From Ruminococcus flavefaciens 007c (GTDB taxonomy: Bacteria > Bacillota > Clostridia > Oscillospirales > Ruminococcaceae): a stretch of DNA of 64,000 nt. The stretch covers positions 62,001 through 126,000 of the forward strand of contig NZ_ATAX01000024.1 of assembly GCF_000571935.1 (NCBI RefSeq), read 5' to 3'. This document shows positions 1 to 8,349 of the stretch, one piece after another. Each line of letters begins with the position of its first letter. The first letter of the stretch is position 1. The notes under the pieces are model-generated. The model searched no databases and was not told the DNA's origin. It was given only the letters and a program-made list of their open reading frames with translations. The translations under genes and the position numbers were made by a program.

Positions 1-156
1 TGTGAAGATAAGGATATTGCTGCTTATGTTGAGTATGGCGGCAGAGTTCCTGCATTGGTTTATGATGGAAAATATGTTTACGGAGCACAGTTCCACCCTG
101 AAAAAAGCGGTGAAACAGGTCTGAAAATACTGCGCAGCTTCGGAGAACTTATATGA
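1..156 (+). CDS. hisH: Imidazole glycerol phosphate synthase subunit HisH, C-terminal fragment
   Basis: Only the last 51 codons lie in the window; the gene begins upstream. The translation carries GAQFHPEKSG, the conserved His-Pro-Glu block of class I glutamine amidotransferases, in which His and Glu complete the Cys-His-Glu triad, and ends in LKILRSFGELI as HisH proteins do. HisH hydrolyses glutamine and channels ammonia to HisF for IGP and AICAR formation. hisA, hisF, hisI and hisE follow, which supports the subunit assignment over other amidotransferases. The stop overlaps the next start in an ATGA arrangement at 153-156, so the two genes are probably translationally coupled. Confidence 0.9.
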   Translation, partial: CEDKDIAAYVEYGGRVPALVYDGKYVYGAQFHPEKSGETGLKILRSFGELI

Positions 157-848
157 TATACAAAAGCCTGCTTTCATGTTCACTCAATACAAGGGAGCTT
201 GGCGGCAAAAAAACAGCTGACGGAAATATCACAAAATTCGGGGTATTCTGGCGAAGTGATGTTATTGCAGATCAGACAGCCGAGGATATCGAGAAGCTTC
301 TTGAGTGTCGTATCACTACTATAATTGATATGCGCACAGAGGAAGAGATATTGAAAACTCCTAACGGCCTTGCGGACTTGAAAGGATTTAAGTATTACCA
401 TTTTCCAATAACTGAGGGAAGCGGAGTTCCGGAGAGCCTTGAAGCAGTTCCGGTGTCGTATATCAGCATAGCTGCAGCAGAAAATATGCCAAATGTTATG
501 AAAGTCCTTGCTGAAGCTCTGGAAGGTGTCCTTTTCCATTGCACGGCAGGGAAAGACAGGACTGGAGTTGTGAGTGCTGTAATTCTTATGGCTTGCGGTG
601 TTGAAAGGGATATTATTGTCAGTGATTATGTTGTCAGCCGTGAATATAACAAGAAAAGGCTAAAAGCGTTTCTTGAAGCTCACCCTGAGGTTGACAGAAA
701 CATCGTTCTTGCCAATGAAAAGAGTATGAGCGGCTTTATAGACCTTTTTACTTTGCGTTTCGGAAGTATAGAAGGCTATTTTGAGCATATCGGATTATCG
801 GCTGAACACGCTGATATGATACGAAACAAGCTGCTGAAAGGAATTTGA
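153..848 (+). CDS. Tyrosine/dual-specificity phosphatase-like protein
   Basis: A 231-residue protein with the Cys-x5-Arg phosphatase P-loop as HCTAGKDRTG (Cys130, Arg136) and an N-terminal LNTRELGG segment, both typical of the bacterial Tyr-phosphatase family that includes LipA-like and PtpB-like enzymes. It lacks a signal peptide and should be cytoplasmic. Substrate unknown: members of this family act on phosphotyrosine, phosphoinositides or other phosphoesters. It is embedded in the histidine operon, overlapping hisH by 4 bp and leaving one base before the next gene, so it is co-transcribed with histidine synthesis, but nothing seen gives it a histidine role. Confidence 0.85.
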   Translation: MIYKSLLSCSLNTRELGGKKTADGNITKFGVFWRSDVIADQTAEDIEKLLECRITTIIDMRTEEEILKTPNGLADLKGFKYYHFPITEGSGVPESLEAVPVSYISIAAAENMPNVMKVLAEALEGVLFHCTAGKDRTGVVSAVILMACGVERDIIVSDYVVSREYNKKRLKAFLEAHPEVDRNIVLANEKSMSGFIDLFTLRFGSIEGYFEHIGLSAEHADMIRNKLLKGI

Positions 849-849
849 T

Positions 850-1305
850 ATGGAGCAGTTTTCAGAAAAGCTTCGGTCTTTTTTTGCTGATTTTGGAAAA
901 GCAAGAAAAATGGTGCTTTCAACATCTGTAAAGGACAAGGTTTCATCCAGGATGATGAGTGTTGTACAGATAGATGGAAAGTTCTATTTTCAGACTGACA
1001 AGAAACTAAGAAAATACCGACAGATTTCCGTCAATCAAAATGTTGCGCTCTGTATTGATAATATCCAGATCGAAGGTATATGCAAAGAGATCGGAAGTCC
1101 GCTTGATAATGATGTGTTTTGCTATGCTTTTCGTGAGTGCTATAAAGGCTCCTATGACGCCTACACATCATTGGAGGATGAAAGGCTTTTTGCTGTGGAG
1201 CCTGTGTTTATAGAACGCTGGATATATTTTGACGGAGTCCCTTATATTGAGACATATGATATCGAAGCCGAATATTACAGCTGTAATGAATACTCAGGAG
1301 TTTAA
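850..1305 (+). CDS. Pyridoxamine 5'-phosphate oxidase-like flavin-binding split-barrel protein
   Basis: A 151-residue protein. The pattern MVLSTSVKDKVSSRMMSVV followed by GKFYFQTDKKLRKYRQI and NVALCIDNIQIEG is that of the FMN-binding split-barrel superfamily (PNPOx-like), in which an N-terminal strand, an Arg/Ser FMN-phosphate contact and the N-x-A-L strand recur. Too short for a true PdxH. Many family members use FMN, F420 or haem and have no assigned substrate, so a specific reaction should not be claimed. It lies one base downstream of the phosphatase gene and 23 bp upstream of hisA, inside the histidine operon. Confidence 0.75.
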   Translation: MEQFSEKLRSFFADFGKARKMVLSTSVKDKVSSRMMSVVQIDGKFYFQTDKKLRKYRQISVNQNVALCIDNIQIEGICKEIGSPLDNDVFCYAFRECYKGSYDAYTSLEDERLFAVEPVFIERWIYFDGVPYIETYDIEAEYYSCNEYSGV

Positions 1306-1328
1306 AACGTAAATTAAGGAGATTATAT

Positions 1329-2054
1329 ATGTTAATTTTTCCCGCAATAGATATTAAAGACGGAAATTGCGTCCGTTTGTTCAAAGGTGATTTTTCCACA
1401 GTGGAGAAGGTGGCTTCCGATTATCTTCAAACCGCAAAAAGCTTTGAAGAAGCTGGTGCCGAATGGATACACATGGTCGATCTTGACGGAGCAAAAGAAG
1501 GAAGGCCTGTTAATACAAAGATCTATACAGATGTGGCTGAAAAGACAAATCTTAAAGTTGAGCTTGGCGGCGGCATCAGAAGCATAAAGACTATACAGGA
1601 GTACCTTGATATGGGTATCAGAAGAGTTATTCTTGGTTCTGTTGCTCTTAAAAATCCGGGACTTGTCTGCGAAGCTGTTGAGAAGTTCGGCAGCGAGAAG
1701 ATAGTTGTAGGGATCGATGCTATGAATGAAATGGTCGCAACAGAAGGCTGGCTTGAAAGCTCTGATGTACACTATATCGACCTTGCAAACAAAATGATAG
1801 AATCGGGCGTGAAGTACTTTATATTCACGGATATTTCCAAGGACGGCACTCTTTCGGGAGTTAACCGCGAGCAACTCAAAAAGCTGGCTGACGTTACCGA
1901 GGGCAGAGCAAATATCGTTGCAAGCGGCGGAGTCCACACAATGGATGATATTATCGCCTGCAAGGAAATGGGGCTTTACGGAACTATCTGTGGTAAGTCG
2001 ATATATAAGGGTACACTTAACCTTAAAGAAGCTGTAGAATATGCGATGAAATGA
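1329..2054 (+). CDS. hisA: Phosphoribosylformimino-5-aminoimidazole carboxamide ribotide isomerase HisA
   Basis: A 241-residue TIM barrel, normal length. It starts [16 protein letters not shown], with the catalytic Asp8-type residue in AIDI, has the phosphate-binding ELGGGIRS loop, the second half-barrel [14 protein letters not shown] with the catalytic Asp, and [11 protein letters not shown]. It catalyses the Amadori isomerisation of ProFAR to PRFAR, the fourth step of histidine synthesis. ATG at 1329 follows a strong AAGGAG ribosome site. The next histidine gene, hisF, is 127 bp downstream. Confidence 0.97.
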   Translation: MLIFPAIDIKDGNCVRLFKGDFSTVEKVASDYLQTAKSFEEAGAEWIHMVDLDGAKEGRPVNTKIYTDVAEKTNLKVELGGGIRSIKTIQEYLDMGIRRVILGSVALKNPGLVCEAVEKFGSEKIVVGIDAMNEMVATEGWLESSDVHYIDLANKMIESGVKYFIFTDISKDGTLSGVNREQLKKLADVTEGRANIVASGGVHTMDDIIACKEMGLYGTICGKSIYKGTLNLKEAVEYAMK

Positions 2055-2181
2055 TAAAAATAGGATAAATATCCAAAACATGGGCGATAGCATTGCCTAT
2101 TACGGTATATTTACCGATAAGGATGTACAAAAACGAAAAGACCGAATGAATAGGTCTGAATTTATAAAAGGAAGTGAAGTA

Positions 2182-2937
2182 ATGCTTGCAAAAAGAATAA
2201 TCCCTTGCCTTGATGTAAGAAACGGTAAGGTAGTAAAGGGAGTTAATTTTGAGGGAGTCCGTGATGTTGGTGATCCTGTAGAGTGTGCGGAGGAGTACAA
2301 CAAGCAGGGGGCAGATGAAATAGTATTCTATGATATTACAGCTTCATTCGAGGGACGAGGAGTGTTTCTCGATGTTGTCAGAGATACAGCCAAGAAGGTA
2401 TTCGTGCCTTTGACAGTTGGCGGAGGTATCAAGACAGTAGACGATATAAGAGAAGCTCTTCGTGCAGGCGCTGATAAGGTGTCTGTAAACTCACAGGCTG
2501 TTCAGAATCCGCAGCTCATCAAGGACGGAGCTGACATCTTTGGCAGCCAGTGCATTTGTGTAGGTATCGATGCAAAGAAGATTGCAGACAATAAATGGAC
2601 TGTCTATATTAACGGCGGCAGAAAAGATATGGGTATCGACCTTATCGACTGGGTTCACACTATTGAGAAGCTTGGTGCAGGAGAGATATGTCTTAACTCC
2701 ATAGACGCTGACGGTACTAAGGAGGGATTTGATATCCCTATGCTCAAAGCAGTCTGCGATAACTGCTCAATTCCTGTTATTGCCAGCGGAGGTGCAGGCA
2801 AGATCAATGATTTCTATGAGGTCTTTGAAAAGACCGGTGCAACAGCTGCACTGGCTGCTTCACTTTTCCATTTTAAGGAATTGACTGTCGGTGAAGTAAA
2901 GGACTACTGCCGCGGTAAAGGAGTTATCGTGAGATAA
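2182..2937 (+). CDS. hisF: Imidazole glycerol phosphate synthase cyclase subunit HisF
   Basis: Start set at ATG 2182, preceded by AAAGGAAGTG, giving [15 protein letters not shown] and 251 residues as expected for HisF; the frame stays open upstream to 2080 but those 34 codons match nothing. Catalytic aspartates sit in CLDV near residue 11 and NSIDADGT near residue 130. Phosphate loops are VGGGI and ASGGAG. HisF closes the imidazole ring using ammonia from HisH. The 127-bp gap after hisA holds two short inverted repeats (CGGTA-N4-TACCG near 2103 and AGACC-N9-GGTCT near 2139) of unknown role. Confidence 0.97.
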   Translation: MLAKRIIPCLDVRNGKVVKGVNFEGVRDVGDPVECAEEYNKQGADEIVFYDITASFEGRGVFLDVVRDTAKKVFVPLTVGGGIKTVDDIREALRAGADKVSVNSQAVQNPQLIKDGADIFGSQCICVGIDAKKIADNKWTVYINGGRKDMGIDLIDWVHTIEKLGAGEICLNSIDADGTKEGFDIPMLKAVCDNCSIPVIASGGAGKINDFYEVFEKTGATAALAASLFHFKELTVGEVKDYCRGKGVIVR

Positions 2938-2940
2938 GAT

Positions 2941-3333
2941 ATGGAAAGAATATGGGAAGAAATGTATGCGGCTGCAAAATCTGTCCTTGCACCGAGACGT
3001 ATTTCTGAGTATGTTACGGCAGGCGAGGTTTCAGCTGCTGTTCTCAGTAAATCAGGCAGGATATATACAGGTGTATGTATAGATACCTGTTCTTCTCTTG
3101 GAATATGTGCTGAGAGAAATGCGATTTTCAATATGATCACAAACGGCGAACAGGAAATAGACAAAGTTCTTTGTATACCTCCTGTTGAGGGGAGAGGTGC
3201 TCCCTGCGGTGCCTGTCGTGAACTTATGGTGCAGCTCATGCCTGAATCATATAAGGATATTGAAATAATGATTGATTATTCCAAAGGGATAATAATGACT
3301 TTGGGTGAGTTAACGCCTGAATGGTGGATATAA
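2941..3333 (+). CDS. Cytidine deaminase-like zinc hydrolase
   Basis: A 130-residue protein with the zinc site of tetrameric cytidine deaminases: CAERNAIF (Cys56, catalytic Glu58) and PCGAC (Cys89, Cys92). Length and the three-cysteine ligand set match free-nucleoside Cdd or the related blasticidin-S deaminase group, and the two cannot be told apart by eye. The expected reaction is water attack on a cytosine-type C4 amine, releasing ammonia, in pyrimidine salvage. It starts 3 bp after hisF with only a weak ribosome site, so it is probably translated by coupling. Confidence 0.82.
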   Translation: MERIWEEMYAAAKSVLAPRRISEYVTAGEVSAAVLSKSGRIYTGVCIDTCSSLGICAERNAIFNMITNGEQEIDKVLCIPPVEGRGAPCGACRELMVQLMPESYKDIEIMIDYSKGIIMTLGELTPEWWI

Positions 3334-3372
3334 AGGTCTAAGCATAGTATTTTTATTGCAACAGGGGGAAAT

Positions 3373-4161
3373 ATGAGATATTATACATCGGAATACGCAG
3401 ATGTTGAATTCCTTGAAAATGATGAATTGGTACTTCTTACATGGAAAAAAGAAGCTCATCTGATGAATTATCGTCAGCCTACGGAAGCTGCTCTTGAATT
3501 GTTGAGAAAGCAGAAATCCGATTTTGTCATTGATGCCAGAAATGGTTTTGAAGACGAAAAAGCTGATGTTCAATGGGGATTTGCCTATCTTTTGCCGCAG
3601 ATGTCTAAAACAGGCTGTAAAAATGTGTGGTTCATAATGAACAGTCAAAACGGTGAAGATATTGAAAATGAGATGAATATGTGGGAAGCGGAATTCAGCA
3701 AGTATTTCACTGTCAGACGTGTTGATAGCCTGGATAAAGTAAGAGAACAAAGCAGTATGAATATCATATATAAGGATATTCATGAGTTTACGGCTGAACA
3801 GCTTCGCAGGCTTTTTCTTTCGGTCGAATGGTCGTCGGGGCATTTCCCGGATAAGCTAAAGGTCGCGATGGAAAATTTCAGTACTGTGTACAGTGCATGG
3901 GACGGCGAAAAGCTTATTGGTATGATATGTGCCATGGATGATGGTATAATGAACGCATACGTGCATTATCTGCTTGTCGATCCTGAATATCATGGACTAA
4001 CAGTCGGACGCACACTTGTGGACATGGTTAAGGAGCATTACAGGGATTATCTCAGGATCGCAGTAATTGCCTACAACGATGAGCTTAAGTTTTACGGAAA
4101 CTGCGGATTCAGAAAAGCCGATGATGCTTCACCGATGTTTATAACATCACTCTGGACATGA
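3373..4161 (+). CDS. GNAT acetyltransferase with an N-terminal STAS/SpoIIAA-like region
   Basis: A 262-residue protein in two parts. The C-terminal half, about 150-262, has the GNAT layout: AWDGEKLIGMICAMDD, then YVHYLLVDPEYHGLTVGRTLVDMV (beta4, then an acetyl-CoA loop of Q/R-x-x-G-x-G/A type, here H-G-L-T-V-G) and FYGNCGF. The N-terminal half, about 1-130, begins with alternating beta strands and EAALELLRKQKSDFVIDARNGF, which resembles the small alpha/beta STAS-type fold; that part is inferred. ATG follows an AGGGGGAA ribosome site. Substrate unknown. It lies between the cytidine deaminase and hisI. Confidence 0.72.
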   Translation: MRYYTSEYADVEFLENDELVLLTWKKEAHLMNYRQPTEAALELLRKQKSDFVIDARNGFEDEKADVQWGFAYLLPQMSKTGCKNVWFIMNSQNGEDIENEMNMWEAEFSKYFTVRRVDSLDKVREQSSMNIIYKDIHEFTAEQLRRLFLSVEWSSGHFPDKLKVAMENFSTVYSAWDGEKLIGMICAMDDGIMNAYVHYLLVDPEYHGLTVGRTLVDMVKEHYRDYLRIAVIAYNDELKFYGNCGFRKADDASPMFITSLWT

Positions 4162-4191
4162 GATGCGTAAGCTATTTATAAAGGAGTAAGT

Positions 4192-4542
4192 ATGATAAAA
4201 ATAGAAATGAATGATCTCGACAAATTCTTTGAAAAAGGAGAGCTTATCCCTGCGATTTGTTATGAGGTCAATACAAAAACGGTTCTTATGCTTGCATATA
4301 TGAACAAGGAGAGCCTGAAAAAGACTCTTGAAACAGGATATACCTGGTTCTGGAGCCGTTCCCGTCAGGAATACTGGAATAAGGGCGCAACATCCGGACA
4401 TTTACAGAAGGTCGTTTCTATATACGGAGACTGCGACAATGACACACTGCTTGTAAATGTTGAGCAGACCGGAGTTGCCTGTCACACAGGCAGTTACAGC
4501 TGTTTTTTCAACGAAATATATAATACAGAGGAGAATGAATAA
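4192..4542 (+). CDS. hisI: Phosphoribosyl-AMP cyclohydrolase HisI
   Basis: A 116-residue protein of normal size for the stand-alone enzyme. Signature segments are [38 protein letters not shown], and the metal-binding DCDNDTLL followed by [13 protein letters not shown] with the zinc-ligand cysteines. It opens the adenine ring of PR-AMP in step 3 of histidine synthesis. ATG follows AAAGGAG. Its stop shares one base with the hisE start. In many bacteria hisI and hisE are one polypeptide; here they are separate. Confidence 0.97.
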   Translation: MIKIEMNDLDKFFEKGELIPAICYEVNTKTVLMLAYMNKESLKKTLETGYTWFWSRSRQEYWNKGATSGHLQKVVSIYGDCDNDTLLVNVEQTGVACHTGSYSCFFNEIYNTEENE

Positions 4543-4880
4543 TGACAGTATATCAGGAGATTTTTGAGGTTATCAAGGAAAGGAAGAAGCAGTTTGAAAA
4601 CGGAACTGCCGCTGAAAATTCCTACACCTGCTACCTATTTGAAAAGGGCGTAGACAAGATCTGCAAAAAGGTCGGTGAGGAAGCTACCGAAACTGTTATC
4701 GCAGCAAAGAACGGCGATAATGATGAGCTTATGAACGAGATAAACGATCTTCTTTATCATGTTATGGTGCTCTGCGCAAATCAGGGTCTTGACTGGTCTG
4801 ACGTTGAGCGTGTACTTGACGAAAGAAACGAAAAAATCGGAAATCTTAAGAAATTCCATGAGGTTGACAAGAATACATGA
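4542..4880 (+). CDS. hisE: Phosphoribosyl-ATP pyrophosphatase HisE
   Basis: A 112-residue all-alpha NTP-pyrophosphatase of the MazG-like group. It shows EKGVDKICKKVGEEATETVIAAKN and NDLLYHVMVL, the conserved Glu/Asp Mg-binding helices (EExxE and ExxD motifs). It releases PPi from PR-ATP in step 2 of histidine synthesis. One-base overlap with hisI (TAATG). It is the last gene of the operon, with a strong terminator starting 4 bp after the stop. Confidence 0.96.
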   Translation: MTVYQEIFEVIKERKKQFENGTAAENSYTCYLFEKGVDKICKKVGEEATETVIAAKNGDNDELMNEINDLLYHVMVLCANQGLDWSDVERVLDERNEKIGNLKKFHEVDKNT

Positions 4881-4883
4881 TAA

Positions 4884-4914
4884 AAACGCCTGAGAATAAT
4901 ATTTCTCAGGCGTT
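4884..4914. terminator. Bidirectional intrinsic terminator after hisE
   Basis: Stem AAACGCCTGAGAA pairs with TTCTCAGGCGTTT around a short AT loop, flanked by A-rich and T-rich sides. It serves the histidine operon on the plus strand and the convergent SGNH hydrolase gene, whose stop is at 4918. Confidence 0.9.
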
Positions 4915-4917
4915 TAT

Positions 4918-5808
4918 TCATCTATCAAGTCTTTCTTTGAAATCAGTGGTGTCAAGGAAATCAAAGAGAGCTGTGAGTATATCGGTATAACATGGAATAT
5001 ACAGGTGCATACCATCACCTGAAGTGTAATCTTCACGAAGATCAAGGTTCTTGTCACAGACGACCGAATAAGCGTCAAAGAAGACAACTTGTTCGTAATC
5101 CATATCCTTAACCATTTGTTCAAGAGCCGAATTGTACTCTCTTATTATGTCGTTGCGGACAATATCACAGTAGGAACAAACAGGGGTTATTGCTGCAACA
5201 ACTATATTAACGTAAGGCATACGTATTATTATCTCGTCAATAACCTCACGATAACGTTTTATGTATGGTTCGGGGTAATTAAGGTTTACATCATTCATTC
5301 CGACGGAAATATACAGAAGCCTCGGGTGAACATAATCAATAGCATCGATCATGCTCATTTCACCCTGTCCCATATCAAATGTGAAATAATCAAGATTCCA
5401 CATTGATACTGATTCGCCTGAAATACTGTGAATATCAGGAATAAAACCGTATACATTAAAACCGAGAGCCAAAGAATCTCCTGCAATTGCAAGTCTTTCG
5501 TGATAAAAGCTGCTGTTCGGCGAGCTGCCACAGCTGACTGTCGGTACACAAACCTCGAATTTTGAAGTTGTTACAGTAGTTGTGGTCGTGGTAGATGTCG
5601 TTGTAACCGTTGTCGTAATGATAATATCCGGAATTGATTTTTCAAGAGCTGATGAAGCAGTATTTACAGCTGTTATAAATTCTTTTCTTACTGTGATATC
5701 ATTAGATGATTTACTTGAAGATGTGAGCGAAAAGCACATAATACCTGTGATAAAAAGCATAACAGTCATCAGCGGATTTTTCAGTATATATATATATTTA
5801 CTTTTCAT
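4918..5808 (-). CDS. Membrane-anchored or secreted SGNH/GDSL hydrolase with Thr-rich linker
   Basis: A 296-residue protein. Residues 1-32 form a basic start plus a hydrophobic segment (signal anchor or signal peptide). A threonine/valine-rich linker at about 63-82 is typical of secreted Ruminococcus-type proteins. The catalytic domain has block I IAGDSLALG with the nucleophile Ser, block III GMNDVN, and block V DGMHL with catalytic Asp and His. Such enzymes deacetylate polysaccharides or cleave esters; here the substrate could be plant acetyl-xylan or the cell's own envelope glycans. Ribosome site AGGAAG lies 8-12 bases before ATG 5808. Monocistronic by context. Confidence 0.85.
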   Translation of the reverse strand: MKSKYIYILKNPLMTVMLFITGIMCFSLTSSSKSSNDITVRKEFITAVNTASSALEKSIPDIIITTTVTTTSTTTTTTVTTSKFEVCVPTVSCGSSPNSSFYHERLAIAGDSLALGFNVYGFIPDIHSISGESVSMWNLDYFTFDMGQGEMSMIDAIDYVHPRLLYISVGMNDVNLNYPEPYIKRYREVIDEIIIRMPYVNIVVAAITPVCSYCDIVRNDIIREYNSALEQMVKDMDYEQVVFFDAYSVVCDKNLDLREDYTSGDGMHLYIPCYTDILTALFDFLDTTDFKERLDR

Positions 5809-5875
5809 TTATTTCACTTCCTGTGAGAAAACGGATATATTCCGTAAAAGAACACTGAAAAATAGTGCAGAATAT

Positions 5876-5904
5876 ATTTTACCATATTTTTCAAGAAAAG
5901 TAAA
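5876..5904 (-). promoter_or_regulatory. Promoter for the SGNH hydrolase gene
   Basis: On the minus strand TTTACT, 17 bp, TAAAAT. The leader between it and the start contains the inverted repeat ACGGA-N5-TCCGT (5831-5845), a possible hairpin or operator. Confidence 0.55.
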
Positions 5905-5939
5905 GTCATAGATTAAAGATAAAATTCACATATATTTTC

Positions 5940-5968
5940 TTGACATTATGCAGCAAACAGAGTATAAT
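5940..5968 (+). promoter_or_regulatory. Consensus promoter for the beta-helix protein gene
   Basis: Perfect TTGACA, 17-bp spacer, perfect TATAAT, with the start codon at 6007 preceded by AGGAG. Confidence 0.9.
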
Positions 5969-6006
5969 ATTATGTGCATTATTTATGAAAATCAGGAGTG
6001 TGTTTT

Positions 6007-6678
6007 ATGGACAACGTTAAAATATCGGATCTTTATGATCTTTCACATACGGCGGCAAAGGATTATCTCTCTAAGTTCACTTATCCGTGGGAGGCTCTCA
6101 AGGGGATAAGCTCTTTTATTATTGAACTTGGTAATACTCTCAGTTCAGATGAATATGATAATCCTTCGGAAAATGTATGGATTCATAAGAGTGCTAAAGT
6201 ATTTCCGACTGCATATCTCGGAGCTCCGTGTATTATCGGAGCAGGTACTGAGGTGCGTCATGGAGCCTTTATAAGAGGAAGTGCACTCGTCGGAGAAAAC
6301 TGCGTTGTAGGAAATTCCGTAGAGCTGAAAAACGTAATTCTTTTTGACAATGTCCAGACTCCGCATTATAATTATGTCGGTGACAGTATACTCGGTTATA
6401 AATCTCATATGGGTGCGGGTTCGATCACGTCAAATGTAAAATCCGACAAGACAAATGTAGTTATAAAGTCGTCTGATGAGCAGCTTGAGACCGGCATAAA
6501 GAAAATCGGAGCAATGCTGGGCGATTTTGTTGAAGTGGGCTGCAATAGTGTACTCAATCCCGGAACAATTATAGGACGTAATTCAAATATTTATCCCACA
6601 AGCTGTGTAAGGGGAGTGATACCATCCGAGAGCATTTATAAGACAGGCGGAACGATCGTACATAAATCCAGATCGTGA
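6007..6678 (+). CDS. Left-handed beta-helix (hexapeptide repeat) acyltransferase-like protein
   Basis: Start placed at ATG 6007, 8 bases after AGGAG (5994-5998); the frame opens with a GTG at 5998 inside the ribosome site. The 223-residue protein has a helical N-terminus (1-45) and then hexapeptide repeats (about 58-205: VWIHKSAKVFPTAYLGAPC, IGAGTEVRHGAFIRG, LGDFVEVGCNSVLNPGTIIG) as in GlmU C-terminal and LpxA-type acyltransferases. It lacks the GlmU uridylyltransferase half. This stand-alone form is often annotated as a UDP-GlcNAc pyrophosphorylase-related protein. The acyl or nucleotide substrate cannot be read from sequence. Confidence 0.82.
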   Translation: MDNVKISDLYDLSHTAAKDYLSKFTYPWEALKGISSFIIELGNTLSSDEYDNPSENVWIHKSAKVFPTAYLGAPCIIGAGTEVRHGAFIRGSALVGENCVVGNSVELKNVILFDNVQTPHYNYVGDSILGYKSHMGAGSITSNVKSDKTNVVIKSSDEQLETGIKKIGAMLGDFVEVGCNSVLNPGTIIGRNSNIYPTSCVRGVIPSESIYKTGGTIVHKSRS

Positions 6679-6711
6679 GTCATTGGATGAGAATGAAAGT
6701 ATTGCACCTGC

Positions 6712-6867
6712 ATGGTAATAAATATTGCTCCTGACGGAGGCATTACAGTCTCATTCAGTAGGAATGAACGGACGGAAGTGTCTGCTGATAAGACATTTGT
6801 TGATCTTGAAGACACTTTTAACGCTGACGATGAAGTCTTCACCGAAATTTACGAGATAATATCTTGA
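6712..6867 (+). CDS. Candidate small acidic protein of 51 residues
   Basis: An open frame from ATG 6712 to TGA 6865-6867 encodes a soluble acidic peptide (begins MVINIAPDGGITVSFS, ends EVFTEIYEIIS). It sits between the beta-helix gene and a terminator that starts right after the stop, which is what a last cistron would look like. Against it: only a weak purine stretch lies upstream and no family is recognised. It could be a degraded gene remnant. Confidence 0.35.
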   Translation: MVINIAPDGGITVSFSRNERTEVSADKTFVDLEDTFNADDEVFTEIYEIIS

Positions 6868-6900
6868 AAATAAAGGCTGCCGTAATGGCAGCCTTTATTT
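6868..6900. terminator. Bidirectional intrinsic terminator
   Basis: AAATAAAGGCTGCC, 5-base loop, GGCAGCCTTTATTT. It separates the plus-strand beta-helix unit from the convergent ThrE-type gene ending at 6918. Confidence 0.9.
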
Positions 6901-6917
6901 ATGAGTGTATTATATTG

Positions 6918-8240
6918 TCAGCTGCTCTTACGGAAGTTCTTATCGGTAAGTATTCTTGCAAATATAAGGCCAAGGGGAAGAGCTGTCACTATCAGGACGG
7001 CCTTTGTAAGCCACAGGCCTCCGGAAGAAATATCGTTAAGTGCAATGTAATAAATACCTTTATACATAAACATTCCAGGAACCATAATAACTATGGAAGG
7101 AACAGTTAATGTAATTCTTGGATAACCTATCCATCTGTGTATAGCCGATGCGAGAAGGCCTGAGGTCAGTGCTCCGATAAATGCAGCCAGTCCTACATGA
7201 ATATGCGCAGTATCAATAAGCTCAAGTCGGAGCGTATTGGAAATCATTCCGATCATGCCTGCAATAGCTGCCATTTTTCTTGTACTGTTGAACATGAGAG
7301 AGAAACCGTATACTCCGCAGAAGCTTGTAATCAGTGTCAAGGCTGCACGCAGCAGAGGATCAAGCTTATATGTTTCGAAATCCTGCGGATGAAAATTGAA
7401 AATAAGCGCAGATACCCAGCCTGTCAGAGTAGCAACGCTTATTATAAGCAAGGCATAGGTCACTCTTTCTATACCTGAGCGCAGATCAAGCTTTGCAAGA
7501 TCAAGTCCGCCTGTTATAAGGGGAAAACCGGGAATGACAAAAAGCATAGAGCAGATATAACCAGCCTGATGTATCGCAGAAAAATTAAACAGAAGTTCTG
7601 CAAGTTTTATCAGCAAAACATAAGTACAGCAGGCAGACGCAACTCCGACTGAAACATTTGCAAAAAGAGTTATATGCTTTTCAAGCATTTTCTTTCGTAT
7701 AAAGTTGCCGACACCTGCACCGAAGAAGGCGCATATCATTTCAACAATGCCTCCGCCAAGCAGAAAAGTGAAGGCACAGCAGGCTATAGCGGAAGCAAGA
7801 CCAAGGTTCCATGCCTTGTAATTGCCTTTCATATCCTGAAATTTATCGAGTATCATGTGAAATTGCTGGACAGAATACTTTTCTGCACGTTCTGCGAAAC
7901 CGTCTGCAAAGTTTTCAAGCTCATTGAGTTTGTCGGTATTGACTCCTGTTGTATTAAGTGAAATTGCGTTTGTATATGTTTCTCCTCCGCCTATACAGGT
8001 ATATTCGATAGAAAGGAGACCTATGTCCGCATTACAGGTTATTTTCAGCGCGCGGGCGATTTTGTTCATTGATGCTCTTACACGCCATGCGGCAGTACCT
8101 ACTGAAAGCATCATAAGCCCTATTCTTCCAACAAGAGTAGCTTTTTCGCTCAGGGAAGCGTTCAGGGCCGGCTCGGTACTTTCGCTGTCAACTATCTCAT
8201 GCCAGTCAATAGACATATGCTGTTTTCTGAATTTACTCAT
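6918..8240 (-). CDS. Threonine/serine exporter family membrane protein (ThrE type)
   Basis: Start placed at ATG 8240 (MSKFRKQHMSID), preceded by GAGAGG; longer frames have no ribosome site. The 440-residue protein has an N-terminal soluble part, about 30-120, with the DUF1212 pattern (LSEKATLVGRIGLMMLSVGTAAWRV), then about ten membrane segments. The C-terminal part, from about 310, matches the second ThrE domain (PRITLTVPSIVIMVPG, G-M-F-M-Y-K-G). In many Clostridia the two domains are separate proteins; here both are on one chain as in Corynebacterium ThrE. Expected role: export of small amino acids or related metabolites. Confidence 0.85.
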   Translation of the reverse strand: MSKFRKQHMSIDWHEIVDSESTEPALNASLSEKATLVGRIGLMMLSVGTAAWRVRASMNKIARALKITCNADIGLLSIEYTCIGGGETYTNAISLNTTGVNTDKLNELENFADGFAERAEKYSVQQFHMILDKFQDMKGNYKAWNLGLASAIACCAFTFLLGGGIVEMICAFFGAGVGNFIRKKMLEKHITLFANVSVGVASACCTYVLLIKLAELLFNFSAIHQAGYICSMLFVIPGFPLITGGLDLAKLDLRSGIERVTYALLIISVATLTGWVSALIFNFHPQDFETYKLDPLLRAALTLITSFCGVYGFSLMFNSTRKMAAIAGMIGMISNTLRLELIDTAHIHVGLAAFIGALTSGLLASAIHRWIGYPRITLTVPSIVIMVPGMFMYKGIYYIALNDISSGGLWLTKAVLIVTALPLGLIFARILTDKNFRKSS

Positions 8241-8277
8241 AAAGCACCTCTCTGTAAAATTAGTTGAACCAATTGAC

Positions 8278-8306
8278 ATTATACCACCTTTATATAAGAA
8301 ATGCAA
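8278..8306 (-). promoter_or_regulatory. Promoter for the ThrE-type exporter
   Basis: Minus strand TTGCAT, 17 bp, TATAAT, about 37 bp before the chosen start codon. Confidence 0.85.
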
Positions 8307-8315
8307 CACTTTAAT

Positions 8316-8347
8316 AAAAAACGGAAGAAAAAATCTTCCGCTTTTTT
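8316..8347 (-). terminator. Terminator of the two-component operon
   Basis: CGGAAGA/TCTTCCG stem with A-runs and T-runs on both sides, directly after the response regulator stop at 8350. It sits just upstream of the exporter promoter. Confidence 0.85.
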
Positions 8348-8349
8348 AT

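Noticed and set aside
1332..2093. Long minus-strand open frame opposite hisA
   Set aside because: A shadow frame with no motif and no RBS; hisA is certain on the plus strand.
2080..2181. N-terminal extension of hisF from the longest open frame
   Set aside because: No ribosome site at 2080, no similarity to HisF, and a good AAAGGAAGTG precedes ATG 2182.
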